This document shows, piece after piece, positions 25,089 through 35,676 of a stretch of DNA of 64,000 bases (position 1 is the first letter of the stretch; each line of letters starts with the position of its first letter). Below the pieces are notes generated by a model. It had not been told where the DNA came from. It saw only the letters and a list, made by a program, of their open reading frames with translations, and ran no database searches. The DNA is from Uliginosibacterium gangwonense DSM 18521 (GTDB lineage Bacteria; Pseudomonadota; Gammaproteobacteria; Burkholderiales; Rhodocyclaceae): contig NZ_KB892834.1 of the NCBI RefSeq assembly GCF_000373965.1, positions 116,600-180,599 of the forward strand, written 5' to 3'. Both the position numbers and the translations under genes were made by a program.

Positions 25089-26369
25089 ATGAAACACTGC
25101 CGCGCCGCCCTGATTGCCGCGCCCGCCTCCGGCCAGGGCAAAACCACTGTCACTGCCGCCCTGGCCCGGCAGGCCCGCGCACGGGGTGAGCGCGTGCGGG
25201 TGTTCAAGACCGGGCCGGATTTCCTCGACCCCATGATCCACGCCCAGGCCAGTGGTGCGCCCTGCTATCAGCTCGACCTGTTCATGGGCGGCGAGGCGCA
25301 TTGCCGCGATCTGCTCGCCCAAGCTGCGCAGGAGGCGGACCTGATCCTGGTCGAAGGGGTGATGGGGCTGTTCGATGGCAAGCCATCAAGCGCCGATCTC
25401 GCCCGCGCTTTTGGCCTCCCTGTGCTGGCGGTGATTGATGGCTCGTCCATGGCGCAGACCTTCGGGGCCATCGCCCACGGCTTGGCCACATTCCAGCCGG
25501 ATCTGCAATTTGCCGGTGTCATTGCCAACCGCGTTGGCAGCGAGCGCCATGCAGGTATGCTGTTTGAATCCATGCCTGCAAGCATCCCAGGGTTAGGCTG
25601 GTTGCCACGCGATGGCGAGATCACCTTGCCGGAACGCCATCTGGGGCTGCTCCCTGCAGGCGAGCTTGATGACCTGGATCAGCGCCTGGACTTGGCTGCA
25701 ACCCGTTTGCATATGAATATGGCGGCGTGGGCCCCGCTCACGCTATCCGCACCAACAAACGCATCGCCTCCACAATCGCTGGCGGGGCAGCGCATTGCGA
25801 TTGCCCGCGATGAGGCGTTTTGCTTCATCTACCCCGCCAATCTGGATTGTCTGCGCCACCTGGGGGCAGAACTGCATTTCTTCTCCCCACTGCACGACGA
25901 CAAGCTGCCCGATTGCGATGCCATCTGGCTACCCGGCGGCTACCCGGAGCTACATGCCGAACACATATCTACCAACCATACAATGCACCAGGCGCTCGCC
26001 GCACACTACCGTGCAGGCACGCCCATGCTGGCAGAATGTGGCGGCATGATGAGCCTGTTTGAAAGCATCACCACGGTGGATCAACATCAACACGCGGGTT
26101 TTGGCCTACTCCCCGGCAACAGCCAGATGCAGTCCCGCCTGGCTGCCTTGGGGCTGCAAGGCATCCCCCTGCCTGAAGGCACCCTGCGCGGGCACAGCTT
26201 CCACTACTCCCGCAGCCAAACCCCACTGACGCCGATTGCATATGGCAGCAATCCAAACGGTGGGGCCACCGCAGAACCGGTTTATCGCAGCAAGCGCCTG
26301 ACGGCAAGCTACATCCATTTCTATTTCCCCTCCAACCCTGCCGCCACGGCAGCCCTGTTCGGCTCATGA
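25089..26369 (+). CDS. cobB: Cobyrinic acid a,c-diamide synthase
   Basis: 426 residues (CobB/CbiA). The N-terminal dethiobiotin-synthetase-like ATPase has the P-loop APASGQGKTTV near residue 11. The C-terminal class I glutaminase-like domain has its Cys in LAECGGMMSLFE and a later His in LRGHSFHYS. It amidates the a and c side chains of the corrin ring. The ATG at 25089 is used because the P-loop domain begins there. It lies 4 bases after cobO. Confidence 0.95.
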   Translation: MKHCRAALIAAPASGQGKTTVTAALARQARARGERVRVFKTGPDFLDPMIHAQASGAPCYQLDLFMGGEAHCRDLLAQAAQEADLILVEGVMGLFDGKPSSADLARAFGLPVLAVIDGSSMAQTFGAIAHGLATFQPDLQFAGVIANRVGSERHAGMLFESMPASIPGLGWLPRDGEITLPERHLGLLPAGELDDLDQRLDLAATRLHMNMAAWAPLTLSAPTNASPPQSLAGQRIAIARDEAFCFIYPANLDCLRHLGAELHFFSPLHDDKLPDCDAIWLPGGYPELHAEHISTNHTMHQALAAHYRAGTPMLAECGGMMSLFESITTVDQHQHAGFGLLPGNSQMQSRLAALGLQGIPLPEGTLRGHSFHYSRSQTPLTPIAYGSNPNGGATAEPVYRSKRLTASYIHFYFPSNPAATAALFGS

Positions 26370-27268
26370 CGATCACCCTCTCCCTGCTCCTTGGCATCAT
26401 CGCTGATCGCCTGTTTGGCGAGTTACCCCGCTGGCATCCGCTTGTAGGTTTCGGCCACTGTGCGCAATGGCTGGAACAGCGCCTGAACCTGGGCAACAAA
26501 CGCCATCTGCGTGGCATACTGGGCTGGTGCCTGCTGGTATTGCCGCCTACTCTGATTGCAGCGGGCTTGAGCAAAATATTCCCTGGCTGGGTGGTTGCAG
26601 GCATGGCGCTCTACCTCGCGCTGGGTGCTCGCGCCTTGCAAGAGCATGGCATGGCAGTGGCCGTGCCACTGGCACAAGGGGATCTCGCCACCGCGCGGCA
26701 TCGCGTATCCTACCTAGTCAGCCGGGAAACGGAAGACATGGATGAGGAAGCCATCGCCCGCGCCACAGTGGAATCCGTACTGGAAAACGGTAACGATGCC
26801 ATTTTTGGCGCCATCTTCTGGTGCGTGGTGGCAGGCGCACCGGGTGTCATATTGTTTCGGCTCGCCAATACACTGGACGCGATGTGGGGTTATCGAAACG
26901 AGCGCTTCAATCATTTCGGCTGGGCTGCTGCGCGAATCGACGATGTGCTCAACTTCATCCCTGCCCGCCTGACTGCGTTGAGCTATGCAATCCTTGGTCA
27001 GACACGCGTGGCGCTGCGCAGCTGGCATCATCAGGCACCGCTGTGGTCCAGCCCGAACGCAGGCCCGGTCATGGCCGCCGGAGCAGGCAGCCTGGGGGTA
27101 AGGCTGGGGGGTGCCGCTACCTACGAAGGCGAAGTGGAACAACGCCCCACGCTGGGCGCTGGCGCTGCCGCAAGTGCGGAAGATATTCCCCGTGCATCCA
27201 TCCTGATTCTGCGCAGCATGCTGCTTTGGGTGGTGGTCATCAGCGTGGTCGAATCCTTGAGTCTATAA
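26366..27268 (+). CDS. cbiB: Adenosylcobinamide-phosphate synthase CbiB
   Basis: 300-residue membrane protein with several hydrophobic segments and the family opening LLLGIIADRLFGELPRWHPL. Conserved VSRETEDMDEEAIARATVES and EGEVEQRPTLGAG are typical. It attaches aminopropanol (phosphate) to adenosylcobyric acid. The start overlaps the cobB stop (ATGA). Confidence 0.94.
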   Translation: MTITLSLLLGIIADRLFGELPRWHPLVGFGHCAQWLEQRLNLGNKRHLRGILGWCLLVLPPTLIAAGLSKIFPGWVVAGMALYLALGARALQEHGMAVAVPLAQGDLATARHRVSYLVSRETEDMDEEAIARATVESVLENGNDAIFGAIFWCVVAGAPGVILFRLANTLDAMWGYRNERFNHFGWAAARIDDVLNFIPARLTALSYAILGQTRVALRSWHHQAPLWSSPNAGPVMAAGAGSLGVRLGGAATYEGEVEQRPTLGAGAAASAEDIPRASILILRSMLLWVVVISVVESLSL

Positions 27269-27936
27269 TGTCGATAACATCACCCCAGCCCGCCATCCTG
27301 TTTGATCTGGACGAGACCCTGGTTGATCGCTGCGGTGGTCTGCGGCGCTTTGCCCACCGCCTCTGGCAGGCACGAAAACCCGATATGGACAAGCAGGCCT
27401 TTGTGTCTCTTTTCATCGAAATCGATGAGAAAGGCCACACCCCGCGCCCGGAATTCTTTGCGCGTTTCTGTGCCCAAGCGCTTCCTGATGAAGTGCCGGA
27501 AGCCTTGTCAGCCTATTTCTATTCCACCGCATGGCACGAATCCTCGCTGTTTCCCGATGCAGAAATGTGTTTGCGCACGCTACGTGAACGGGGCTACCGC
27601 ATCGGAATTGTCAGCAATGGCACCACGGGAACGCAGAACACCAAAATCAAGTGTTCAGTATTGCCAGAGCTGGTGGACAGCATCGTGATCTCGGAAACAG
27701 TTGGGTATGAAAAGCCTGATCCGCGCATTTATCAACATGCGCTCTCCGAGCTGGGCGCTGAGACCCAAAGCACTTGGTTTATAGGCGACAACCCCGAGGC
27801 TGACGTACTCGGAGCCCATGCATCAGGCATCACGCCCATCTGGATCGAACGGCATTTGGCTTGGCCGGATCATGCTCCGCGATCCTATTCTGCCCGCATC
27901 AGCAGCTTGAGTGAGGTGCTTGATGTATTGCCGTAA
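27268..27936 (+). CDS. HAD-family hydrolase in the cobalamin operon
   Basis: 222 residues. HAD motifs: DLDETLVD with the nucleophile Asp, VSNGT, a Lys in YEKPDPRIY, and GDNPEADVLGAH. A helical cap lies between motifs I and II. The start overlaps the cbiB stop (TAATG). HAD enzymes here are usually phosphatases of small molecules. Its place inside the operon, with no CobC-type phosphatase, makes alpha-ribazole-phosphate or another cobalamin intermediate a possible substrate. This is inference from context only. Confidence 0.85.
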   Translation: MSITSPQPAILFDLDETLVDRCGGLRRFAHRLWQARKPDMDKQAFVSLFIEIDEKGHTPRPEFFARFCAQALPDEVPEALSAYFYSTAWHESSLFPDAEMCLRTLRERGYRIGIVSNGTTGTQNTKIKCSVLPELVDSIVISETVGYEKPDPRIYQHALSELGAETQSTWFIGDNPEADVLGAHASGITPIWIERHLAWPDHAPRSYSARISSLSEVLDVLP

Positions 27937-28927
27937 CCCCCCTCCACCTCAACACGGTGGCAGACTCCGTGCGACGGCGCATGACTTCCGCATCCCACTC
28001 CAACATTGGCTGGATCTTTCCACCGGCATCAACCCGCTTGGATGGCCCGTGCCCACCGTTCCAGATGAGGTCTGGCAGCGCCTGCCCGAAGAAGACGATG
28101 GGCTGCGCATGGCCACGCTGGCTTACTTTGGCGGGGCAACAATTCTGCCCGTAGCTGGCTCACAGGCGGCCATCCAGGGCCTGCCCCAACTCATGCCACC
28201 GAGGCGTGTTGCCATCCTCTCGCCCTGTTATGCCGAACACGAGTACGGCTGGCGCAGTGCAGGTCATCAGGTTGACGCCATCGATTACGTCGAGGCCGCG
28301 CAAGCCGCCAAGCATTACGATGTGCTGGTACTGACCAATCCGAACAACCCTAGCGGACGCGTGACGGAGCGCAGCACGCTACTCGAATGGCATCATCACT
28401 TGAATGCACGAGGGGGGCTGTTGCTTGTGGATGAGGCGTTTATCGATGCGGATTCAACCCACAGCCTGATTGCCGATGCTCATCAGCCGGGGCTCGTCGT
28501 GCTGCGTTCGTTGGGCAAATTCTTTGGTTTGGCGGGGGTGCGCTGTGGTTTTGTGGCAGCGGAACCGGCACTCTTGGAAGCGTTGGCAGCCCAGCTCGGG
28601 CCGTGGGCGGTGAGTCACCCGGCACGCTGGGTTGCCCAGCGCGCGCTGGCTGATCGCGCATGGCAGGCCCATGCCACCACGCAATTGCATGAGGCCAGCG
28701 AACGTCTTGCCACCTTGCTCGCCCGCTATGGTCTGCCCAGCCAGAGTGGTTGCGCCTTTTTCCGTTGGGTGCGCCATGCTGCACCGGATGCCTTATTCCA
28801 GGCCTTTGCCAGACAAGCCATTCTGGTGCGCCATTTCCCTGAACATGGTGGCCTGCGCTTCGGTCTGCCGAAAACCGAAGCGGACTGGCAAAAACTGGAA
28901 GGTGTGCTGCAAGAGGTGATGGGATGA
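27923..28927 (+). CDS. cobD: Threonine-phosphate decarboxylase
   Basis: 334-residue PLP enzyme of the aminotransferase fold I family (Salmonella CobD; CobC in the aerobic nomenclature). It makes aminopropanol phosphate for the nucleotide loop. Features: [31 protein letters not shown] and the PLP lysine in [16 protein letters not shown]. The ATG at 27923 has GAGG 6 bases upstream and overlaps the HAD gene by 14 bases; a GTG at 27911 is possible. Confidence 0.93.
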   Translation: MYCRNPPPPQHGGRLRATAHDFRIPLQHWLDLSTGINPLGWPVPTVPDEVWQRLPEEDDGLRMATLAYFGGATILPVAGSQAAIQGLPQLMPPRRVAILSPCYAEHEYGWRSAGHQVDAIDYVEAAQAAKHYDVLVLTNPNNPSGRVTERSTLLEWHHHLNARGGLLLVDEAFIDADSTHSLIADAHQPGLVVLRSLGKFFGLAGVRCGFVAAEPALLEALAAQLGPWAVSHPARWVAQRALADRAWQAHATTQLHEASERLATLLARYGLPSQSGCAFFRWVRHAAPDALFQAFARQAILVRHFPEHGGLRFGLPKTEADWQKLEGVLQEVMG

Positions 28928-30393
28928 GCAGCGCACACACGCTCATGGTGCAAGGCTGTACCTCGGATGCGGGCAAAAGCACGCTGGTTGCAGCCATTTG
29001 CCGCTGGCTCACACGCAATCCCATTCGCGTAGCGCCATTCAAGCCCCAAAATATGGCCCTGAATGCAGCGGTAACGGCTGATGGCGGCGAGATTGGCCGC
29101 GCCCAAGCCGCGCAGGCCGCAGCCTGCCGGATTGAGCCTACCACCGACATGAACCCGGTGCTGCTCAAACCAAACACCGACGTTGGCGCACAAGTCATTA
29201 TCCAGGGCCATGCCATCGGCAATATGAACGCTTTGGATTACCATGCCTACAAGACCACCGCCCGTCATGCAGTGTTGGAATCATTCGGACGCTTGTGCGC
29301 AGGCTATGATGCCGTAATTATCGAGGGGGCTGGCTCACCTGCCGAAATCAACCTGCGCGCCAACGATATCGCCAATATGGGCTTTGCCGAAGCGGTTGAT
29401 TGCCCGGTGATTCTGGTGGCCGATATCGACCGTGGCGGCGTTTTCGCCCATCTGGTCGGCACCCTGGAGTTACTCAGTGAGAGTGAGCGGCAGCGCATAA
29501 AAGGTTTTGTGATCAACCGTTTCCGTGGCGATATCGCCTTATTGGAGAGCGGTTTGCACTGGTTGGAGGCACGTACCGGCAAACCGGTATTGGGGGTGCT
29601 GCCCTATCTGCATGGCCTGCATCTGGAAGCTGAAGACGCCATTGCGCGGGACATGCAATCAGCATCTAAAGAAGGGCAGCGCCTACGGGTGATCGTCCCG
29701 GTCACTCCGCGCATTTCAAACCACACCGATTTTGATGCCCTCCGGCTGCATCCGCAGGTGGATTTCCACTTTGTCGGCCCGGACGAGACGATTCCCACGG
29801 CTGACCTCATCATTCTGCCCGGTTCAAAATCGGTACGCGACGATCTGGCATTTCTGCACAGGCAGGGCTGGGCGGACGCGATATCCCGCCATCTGCGCTA
29901 TGGGGGAAAGCTGATCGGCATATGCGGTGGCTTCCAGATGCTGGGGCAGCAGATCAACGACCCATACGGACTTGAAGGCACGCCCGGCAACATGCCTGGG
30001 CTCGGCTATCTGGCTATGCAGACTGAGCTTGCCCAGGAAAAACAGCTCCGCAACGCACACGGCACATTGACCTTGGGCAGTGCCGCTGTCCGGGGTTACG
30101 AGATTCATGCGGGCGTGAGCCGTGGCCCGGCGCTGGAACGCCCCGTCGTGCAACTGGATTATGGCCCAGATGGCGCGATCTCGCCCGATGGACAAGTGCT
30201 TGGATGCTACCTGCATGGCATTTTCGACACGCCTGCTGCCTGCGATGCACTGCTCGCCTGGGCAGGTCTGCGCGAAGTCAAATCCCCTGACATTGCAGCC
30301 CTGCGCGAAGCCAGCATCGAGCGACTTGCGGATACTATTGCACAGTATATGGATACTGACAAACTCATGGCCATTCTGGAGCGGCGGGTATGA
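28924..30393 (+). CDS. cobQ: Cobyric acid synthase
   Basis: 489 residues (CobQ/CbiP). N-terminal ATPase domain with [12 protein letters not shown] at 11-22 and [10 protein letters not shown]-terminal glutaminase domain with nucleophile Cys in [10 protein letters not shown] and His in YEIHAG. It amidates the b, d, e and g side chains. The start overlaps the cobD stop (ATGA). Confidence 0.96.
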   Translation: MSSAHTLMVQGCTSDAGKSTLVAAICRWLTRNPIRVAPFKPQNMALNAAVTADGGEIGRAQAAQAAACRIEPTTDMNPVLLKPNTDVGAQVIIQGHAIGNMNALDYHAYKTTARHAVLESFGRLCAGYDAVIIEGAGSPAEINLRANDIANMGFAEAVDCPVILVADIDRGGVFAHLVGTLELLSESERQRIKGFVINRFRGDIALLESGLHWLEARTGKPVLGVLPYLHGLHLEAEDAIARDMQSASKEGQRLRVIVPVTPRISNHTDFDALRLHPQVDFHFVGPDETIPTADLIILPGSKSVRDDLAFLHRQGWADAISRHLRYGGKLIGICGGFQMLGQQINDPYGLEGTPGNMPGLGYLAMQTELAQEKQLRNAHGTLTLGSAAVRGYEIHAGVSRGPALERPVVQLDYGPDGAISPDGQVLGCYLHGIFDTPAACDALLAWAGLREVKSPDIAALREASIERLADTIAQYMDTDKLMAILERRV

Positions 30394-31361
30394 CACTGAA
30401 GCCGCCGCCACTGACACTGGCTATCCTGGTCACTGCCCTGGGCGTGCCCCTGGCCTTTGCGCTGGGCCTGCTCTCGGGCTCCTCAGGTTGGGGCTGGCCT
30501 GCTCACGATATATTCTGGTTGATCCGCCTGCCACGTGTGCTGGCGGCCTTTGGCACCGGCGCAGCCTTGGCACTGGCCGGGGCGTTGATTCAACTGGTCA
30601 CCCGCAATCCACTAGGCGATCCGCATATCCTTGGCGTCACCAGTGGCGCGTCGGTCGGCGCCCTGCTGCTGATGCTACTGGCCTCCGGCATGGTTCTGGC
30701 ACCCGAGTTGGGGGCCGTGGCGGGTGCCCTGGCTGCCATGACATTGGTGTTCGCCCTGTCCTGGCGCAGCATGGGGCGCGGGCTTTCGCCCAGCGCCCAA
30801 CCGGGCACGGTGGTCGTTCTGTTGGTCGGGGTGATGATCGGCGCCGCCTGTAGCGCGGCAGTGTCCTTCATGCTCACCGTAGCCAATGACACGCAATTGC
30901 GCAATATCGTCTTCTGGCTGCTTGGCGATCTGAATGGCGCCTCGCTGTGGTGGCCGGTATGGCTCGCCTGTATCGTCGCCTTCATGCTGAGTTGGCCGCG
31001 CTCGCAGGAGCTGGACTGGATTGCCCGTGGGGACGCCTGGGCCTGGACGCTGGGCGTGCCGGTGGCACGGCGGCGGCGCATGGCGATCTTTGCGGCCTGC
31101 CTTGCCACCGGCACGGCGGTTGCCACCGCTGGCAGCATTGGATTTGTCGGGCTGGTTGCCCCGCACATCGTGCGCCTCACCGGGCTGCGCCATGCGCGCA
31201 TGCTGTTGCCATTTTCCGCGCTATTTGGCGGCGTTTTTCTCGTTCTGGCCGACACGGCAGCACGCACACTGGTGGCGCCGACCCAGTTGCCAGTGGGGGT
31301 GATTTCCGCCTGCGTGGGCGTGCCCCTGTTCCTGATGCTCTTGTTGCGGAGAAAAGGATGA
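30390..31361 (+). CDS. btuC: Cobalamin ABC transporter permease
   Basis: 323-residue FecCD-family permease with about nine or ten membrane helices. Typical family segments: [36 protein letters not shown] and the coupling region [20 protein letters not shown] overlap with cobQ. With btuD and btuF it forms the inner-membrane corrinoid importer. Confidence 0.93.
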   Translation: MTLKPPPLTLAILVTALGVPLAFALGLLSGSSGWGWPAHDIFWLIRLPRVLAAFGTGAALALAGALIQLVTRNPLGDPHILGVTSGASVGALLLMLLASGMVLAPELGAVAGALAAMTLVFALSWRSMGRGLSPSAQPGTVVVLLVGVMIGAACSAAVSFMLTVANDTQLRNIVFWLLGDLNGASLWWPVWLACIVAFMLSWPRSQELDWIARGDAWAWTLGVPVARRRRMAIFAACLATGTAVATAGSIGFVGLVAPHIVRLTGLRHARMLLPFSALFGGVFLVLADTAARTLVAPTQLPVGVISACVGVPLFLMLLLRRKG

Positions 31362-32152
31362 ATCCCGCCTACCCCCTGCAACTCGATCAACTCCGCCTGC
31401 ATGCAGGCGGCAAACCCGATGGCCGCATATTGATTGCTGAGCTAAGCCTGACGATGCAGGCGGGTGAGCGTTGGGTGTTGCTCGGCCCGAACGGAGCAGG
31501 CAAATCCACCCTGTTGCTGGCAGTTGCCGGTCTGCTCCAGCCCAATGCAGGCAACATACGATTGGACGGGCGCAAACTCGCCGACTGGCGAGCCGAAGAA
31601 CTCGCCCGCCAACGCGCATGGTGTCCGCAATTCTGGCTTGATCCTTTCCCGGTCACCGCGTGGGAAACCGTAGCCTGTGCGCTACTTGCAACCCACCCCG
31701 AGCAAGCCGCCTCCGCAGTGGAAGCCCAGGCCCGCCAGTGGTTGAAAGAGTTTGACGTTGGCATGCTGGCCGATCGTGACGTGCGAACCACCTCCGGTGG
31801 GGAACGCCAGCGCGTGGCCCTGGCTACCGCCTGTGCCCAAGGCGCGCCACTGCTGTTGCTGGACGAACCGGTATCGCACCTCGATTGGTCACACCAATCC
31901 TTATTACAGGCTCGGTTGAAGCGCTGGAGCCAGCAAGGCGGCTTGGTGCTGACGGCGATTCACGACCTGAATCTGGCCTGGACACTTGCGACCCATGCGC
32001 TACTGCTCGATGGCAAAGGTGACACGTTGCATGGACCCAAGGAGCAAGTCTTGCAGGCTGAAGCGCTCAGCGCGGCCTACGGTGTGCCAGTGCATATCCG
32101 TGAAGAAGACCATACCCGCTGGTTCCGTATCGAACTGGAGCAGACAACATGA
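31358..32152 (+). CDS. btuD: Cobalamin ABC transporter ATP-binding protein
   Basis: 264 residues. Walker A GPNGAGKST, a Q-loop at WCPQFW, signature TSGGERQRV and Walker B LLLLDEPVSHLD, then the switch His in TAIHDLN. The ATG at 31358 overlaps the btuC stop (ATGA) and has AAAAGG before it. Confidence 0.93.
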   Translation: MNPAYPLQLDQLRLHAGGKPDGRILIAELSLTMQAGERWVLLGPNGAGKSTLLLAVAGLLQPNAGNIRLDGRKLADWRAEELARQRAWCPQFWLDPFPVTAWETVACALLATHPEQAASAVEAQARQWLKEFDVGMLADRDVRTTSGGERQRVALATACAQGAPLLLLDEPVSHLDWSHQSLLQARLKRWSQQGGLVLTAIHDLNLAWTLATHALLLDGKGDTLHGPKEQVLQAEALSAAYGVPVHIREEDHTRWFRIELEQTT

Positions 32153-33048
32153 AAACAGCATTTTTACTGGCGGCACTATTTTTCAGTGCCATCTGTCAGG
32201 CAGCGCCCATTGTGGTCAATGATGACGCAGGCCACCGTATCAGCCTGCCTGCTCCCGCGAAGCGGGTAATCTCCCTGGCGCCCAGCCTCACAGAAATGCT
32301 CTACGAGGCAGGCGGTGGTGACACACTGGTCGGAGCCGTGGAATACAGCGATTACCCGCCTGCCGCGCTCAAACTGCCACGCATTGGCAGCAATCAAAAG
32401 TTGGATCTGGAGCAGATTGCTGCGCTCAAGCCCGACCTGATTCTGGTCTGGTTCCATGGCAACGCTACCAATGAGGTCGAGCGACTCAATGCTCTTGGGA
32501 TTCCCTTGTTTTATGTGGAGCCGCATGGCATAGCAGACATTCCATCTGCGCTGCAGCGCCTGGGGCAACTGGTTGGTAGCGACAAGATTGCGCAAGAGGC
32601 TGCTACACGATTCCAGGCACGCCATGCCCGGCTAAAGGCGAGCTATGCTCATCGCACACCAGTACGGGTGTTTTACCAGATCGCAGAAAAGCCTTTGCTG
32701 ACCATCAACAATCAGCAGATCATCTCAGACGCCATTCGCCTGTGCGGTGGCATCAATGTATTCGGCAAGGAAAGCGCACTGGTACCACAGATCTCCACTG
32801 AGAGCGTGGTCGCAGACAACCCGGATGTCATCTTGACCGCCCGCTGGGGCGGGCATGGCGAAACGGCCGTACCCGCCATGCAGGAACCCAGCCTACAAGG
32901 CTGGCTGAAATTCACCGCTATGAATGCAGTCAAGCACCGGCAACTGTGGTTGATCCCTGGTGACCAGATCAGCCGCCACGGCCCGCGTATCCTTGATGGT
33001 GCCCAGGCGGTATGCACGGCACTGGATCAGGCAAGGGGGCAGAAGTGA
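32149..33048 (+). CDS. btuF: Periplasmic corrinoid-binding protein
   Basis: 299 residues with a signal peptide (1-18, ending CQA). It shows the class III binding-protein fold: RVISLAPSLTEMLYEAGGG, VGAVEYSDYPP, the linker helix and CGGINVF. It delivers cobalamin or cobinamide to BtuCD. ATGA overlap with btuD. Confidence 0.93.
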   Translation: MKTAFLLAALFFSAICQAAPIVVNDDAGHRISLPAPAKRVISLAPSLTEMLYEAGGGDTLVGAVEYSDYPPAALKLPRIGSNQKLDLEQIAALKPDLILVWFHGNATNEVERLNALGIPLFYVEPHGIADIPSALQRLGQLVGSDKIAQEAATRFQARHARLKASYAHRTPVRVFYQIAEKPLLTINNQQIISDAIRLCGGINVFGKESALVPQISTESVVADNPDVILTARWGGHGETAVPAMQEPSLQGWLKFTAMNAVKHRQLWLIPGDQISRHGPRILDGAQAVCTALDQARGQK

Positions 33049-33560
33049 GTCGCCATCTGGTCATCGGCGGTGCGCGCTCGGGCAAGAGCCGGTTTGCACA
33101 GGCCATGGCAGAGGCGCATGCCGGAGACATTGAGCTCATCGTGACCGCTGAAATCTGGGATGCCGAGATGGCGGAGCGCATCGCCAAACACCGAGCCGAA
33201 CGCCCCGCCCACTGGCATGTTACCGAAGCACCACTGGCACTACCAGAGGCTATTTCCAATTTATGTCAATCAGGTAGTTTTGTACTGGTTGATTGCCTGA
33301 CCCTGTGGCTTTCCAATATCCTCTGTACCCAGCCAGATCGTTTGCCGGACCAGCTTGAGCGCCTGTATACCGCCATTGAAGCGGCGCAGGGTACGCTGGT
33401 CATGGTTTCCAATGAAGTGGGTTGGAGCATTGTGCCGGAAAACAAACTGGCCCGTTTGTTCCGCGATGAGCAAGGACGCTTGAATCAAGGTATTGCGACA
33501 CGCTGCGAGCAGGTTACCTTGGTGGCGGCGGGCTTACCGCTTCAGCTCAAGGGGGCGTGA
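33045..33560 (+). CDS. cobU: Adenosylcobinamide kinase / guanylyltransferase
   Basis: 171-residue bifunctional enzyme (CobU/CobP). P-loop GGARSGKSRFAQ, the HRAERPAHW motif with the His that carries GMP, and VLVDCLTLWLSNIL. It phosphorylates adenosylcobinamide and transfers GMP. The GTG start at 33045 overlaps the btuF stop (GTGA) and has AGGGGG 5 bases before; the upstream in-frame ATG would lie inside btuF. Confidence 0.94.
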   Translation: MSRHLVIGGARSGKSRFAQAMAEAHAGDIELIVTAEIWDAEMAERIAKHRAERPAHWHVTEAPLALPEAISNLCQSGSFVLVDCLTLWLSNILCTQPDRLPDQLERLYTAIEAAQGTLVMVSNEVGWSIVPENKLARLFRDEQGRLNQGIATRCEQVTLVAAGLPLQLKGA

Positions 33561-34171
33561 TGAAACTCGTCATGCAGCATGAACTTCAGGCTTATTTGCT
33601 GCCAGACCCGGTGATTGATTTCACCCATCCAACTATTCAGGCCAAGGCGCAGGAATTGCGCCAATACGGCTCAAGCCCGGAAAAGCTTGCCAAAGCCTGC
33701 TTCGAATTTGTACGTGACCAAATCGCCCATAGTTGGGACGCACGCCAAGGTCCGCTCACCCTTAGGGCTTCAGAAGTATTGACTACTGGATTTGGCTATT
33801 GTTATGCCAAAAGCCATTTGCTGGCCGCCTTGCTACGTGCCAATGGCATTCACGCTGGCTTGTGTTACCAACGCTTTGCCGTTGGCGAACATGGCGCGCC
33901 TTATTGCCTGCATGGTCTCAATGCCATATTGCTGCCTAATTTCGGCTGGTATCGTGTAGATGCCCGTGGCAACAAGGCAGGCATTGATGCACGTTTTGCT
34001 CCACCCACGGAATACTTGGCCTTTGCGCTACAAGACGCAGCCGAGCGCGATTTTCCGGCCATTTACGCCCATCCGCTACCGATTATTGTTGAAGCCTTGT
34101 CGCACCATGCAGATATATTCTCCTTGCATGACAATCTGCCGGACATGGCTGAAATGCCCATTGATCCTTAA
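33560..34171 (+). CDS. Transglutaminase-like family protein in the cobalamin operon
   Basis: 203 residues, cytoplasmic. The papain-like triad is visible: Cys81 in [16 protein letters not shown], His118 in CLHGLNAI and Asp134 in [11 protein letters not shown]. Such proteins cleave or transfer amide bonds; no substrate is known for this subfamily. It starts directly at the cobU stop (the ATG overlaps the TGA), so it is co-translated with cobalamin genes. Any role in corrinoid metabolism is inference from position. Confidence 0.85.
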   Translation: MKLVMQHELQAYLLPDPVIDFTHPTIQAKAQELRQYGSSPEKLAKACFEFVRDQIAHSWDARQGPLTLRASEVLTTGFGYCYAKSHLLAALLRANGIHAGLCYQRFAVGEHGAPYCLHGLNAILLPNFGWYRVDARGNKAGIDARFAPPTEYLAFALQDAAERDFPAIYAHPLPIIVEALSHHADIFSLHDNLPDMAEMPIDP

Positions 34172-34199
34172 TCTGATTTTCCATCGTACCGAAACCATC

Positions 34200-35249
34200 A
34201 TGACTATTCCTGCTCTGTCCCGCGAACTTGCCACCGCCCTTCAGCAACGCATCGACTCCCGTACCAAGCCTTTGGGTAGCCTGGGGCGGCTGGAATCCAT
34301 CGCCTTGCAAGTCGGCCTGATCCAACAGACGATTACCCCACAGATCAATGCTCCTCGCATTGCAGTATTCGCGGGGGATCATGGCGCTGCCAAGGCGGGG
34401 GTTGGGGCCTATCCGCAGGAAGTCACCACGCAGATGGTGCAGAATTTTCTGGCTGGTGGTGCTTCCATCAATGTATTGGCGCGTCAGGCATCACTTGATC
34501 TGGTAGTCGTCGATACCGGCGTGGCTAGCGATATACCGTGCGCAGCAAATTCCGACGTGGATTACGTGGTGGCCAAGCAAGCTTACGGCACCGCCAATTA
34601 CATTGAAGAAGCCGCCATGAGCATTGCCCAGCGTGATGCGGCAATTACCCAGGGCAAGGCACTTGTAGCTCAATGGCATAAATCCGGGTGTAATGCCATT
34701 GGCTTTGGCGAGATGGGGATCGGCAACACTTCAACAGCCAGCCTGTTGACTCACTTCATCACCGGCACACCGCTTGATGAGGTAATCGGCCGTGGTGCGG
34801 GACTCGACGATCAGGGGCTGGCCCGCAAGCGTAGCTTGCTGGCACAGGCCGCTCGCCGCGTGGCAGGGCGCAAGCTTTCGGCCCTGGATGCATTGGCTGA
34901 ATTTGGTGGCTTTGAGGTCGCCACGATGGTTGGCGCCTTTCTAGGGGCCGCCGAAGCACGCATGCTGATCGTGGTGGATGGCTTCATCGTGACCAGCGCG
35001 CTCTTGGTGGCGCATGCAATGGAGCCTGCGGTACTCGATTACTGCATCTTTGCCCATGGTAGTGCGGAACCTGGGCATCGGGCCCAGCTCAAGCATCTGC
35101 GGGCAGAGCCTCTGCTTGAGTTGGGCATGCGCCTGGGTGAAGGCACGGGGGCGGCTACTGCCTTCCCCCTGATTCGCGCTGCACTGGCCTGTATGAATGA
35201 AATGGCTGGCTTTGCCGACGCGGGGGTCAGCGAAGCCAGCCAGGCTTGA
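34200..35249 (+). CDS. cobT: Nicotinate-nucleotide-dimethylbenzimidazole phosphoribosyltransferase
   Basis: 349 residues, near E. coli CobT (359). It makes alpha-ribazole phosphate from nicotinate mononucleotide and the lower-ligand base. Features: [42 protein letters not shown], and the catalytic Glu in [12 protein letters not shown]. It lies 28 bases after the transglutaminase-like gene and ends the operon; no terminator is obvious before the convergent hemerythrin gene. Confidence 0.95.
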   Translation: MTIPALSRELATALQQRIDSRTKPLGSLGRLESIALQVGLIQQTITPQINAPRIAVFAGDHGAAKAGVGAYPQEVTTQMVQNFLAGGASINVLARQASLDLVVVDTGVASDIPCAANSDVDYVVAKQAYGTANYIEEAAMSIAQRDAAITQGKALVAQWHKSGCNAIGFGEMGIGNTSTASLLTHFITGTPLDEVIGRGAGLDDQGLARKRSLLAQAARRVAGRKLSALDALAEFGGFEVATMVGAFLGAAEARMLIVVDGFIVTSALLVAHAMEPAVLDYCIFAHGSAEPGHRAQLKHLRAEPLLELGMRLGEGTGAATAFPLIRAALACMNEMAGFADAGVSEASQA

Positions 35250-35256
35250 CGCTGCG

Positions 35257-35676
35257 TTAGCCCACAGCAGGAATCCCTGGCCCGGCGGCATGCCGTTTTT
35301 GCAGCATGCACAGCGCCAGGGCTGCGTCGTAGGTTGCAAAATGGCGGTCAAACAAGGCAAACAGTTCTGTGCCGAGCTTGCGCCCGGCCCCTGCCTTACC
35401 AGCTCTGAGTTCATCGCGGGCATTGATCAGCATGGCGTGGATCGCCGCGTGATCGCGCAGGTGGCGCTCCGAGAGCGGCATGGCCGAATCATCCATCCAG
35501 GCCTTTTCCTGCATGAAATGTTCTTCGCAGTGCAGCAAAAGTTGTTCGAGACACAGTGGCTCGTCGGCATCTGCCGCCAAGGCCAGACGCCGGATCAAAC
35601 GTATAGACACTTGGTGAGCATCGTCCATTGCACCCGCCAGTAGAGCGTGGCGTGTGAAATCCCATTCCATTTGCAT
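35257..35676 (-). CDS. Bacteriohemerythrin
   Basis: 139-residue four-helix-bundle di-iron protein that binds oxygen. Likely ligands: His in DDAH, His and Glu in LLLHCEEHFMQEKAWM, His residues in HLRDHAAIH, and His/Asp in DRHFATYDAAL. GGAGG lies 6 bases before the ATG at 35676; ATGs at 35679 and 35670 are alternatives. It is a paralog of the next gene and may handle oxygen delivery or sensing. Confidence 0.87.
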   Translation of the reverse strand: MQMEWDFTRHALLAGAMDDAHQVSIRLIRRLALAADADEPLCLEQLLLHCEEHFMQEKAWMDDSAMPLSERHLRDHAAIHAMLINARDELRAGKAGAGRKLGTELFALFDRHFATYDAALALCMLQKRHAAGPGIPAVG

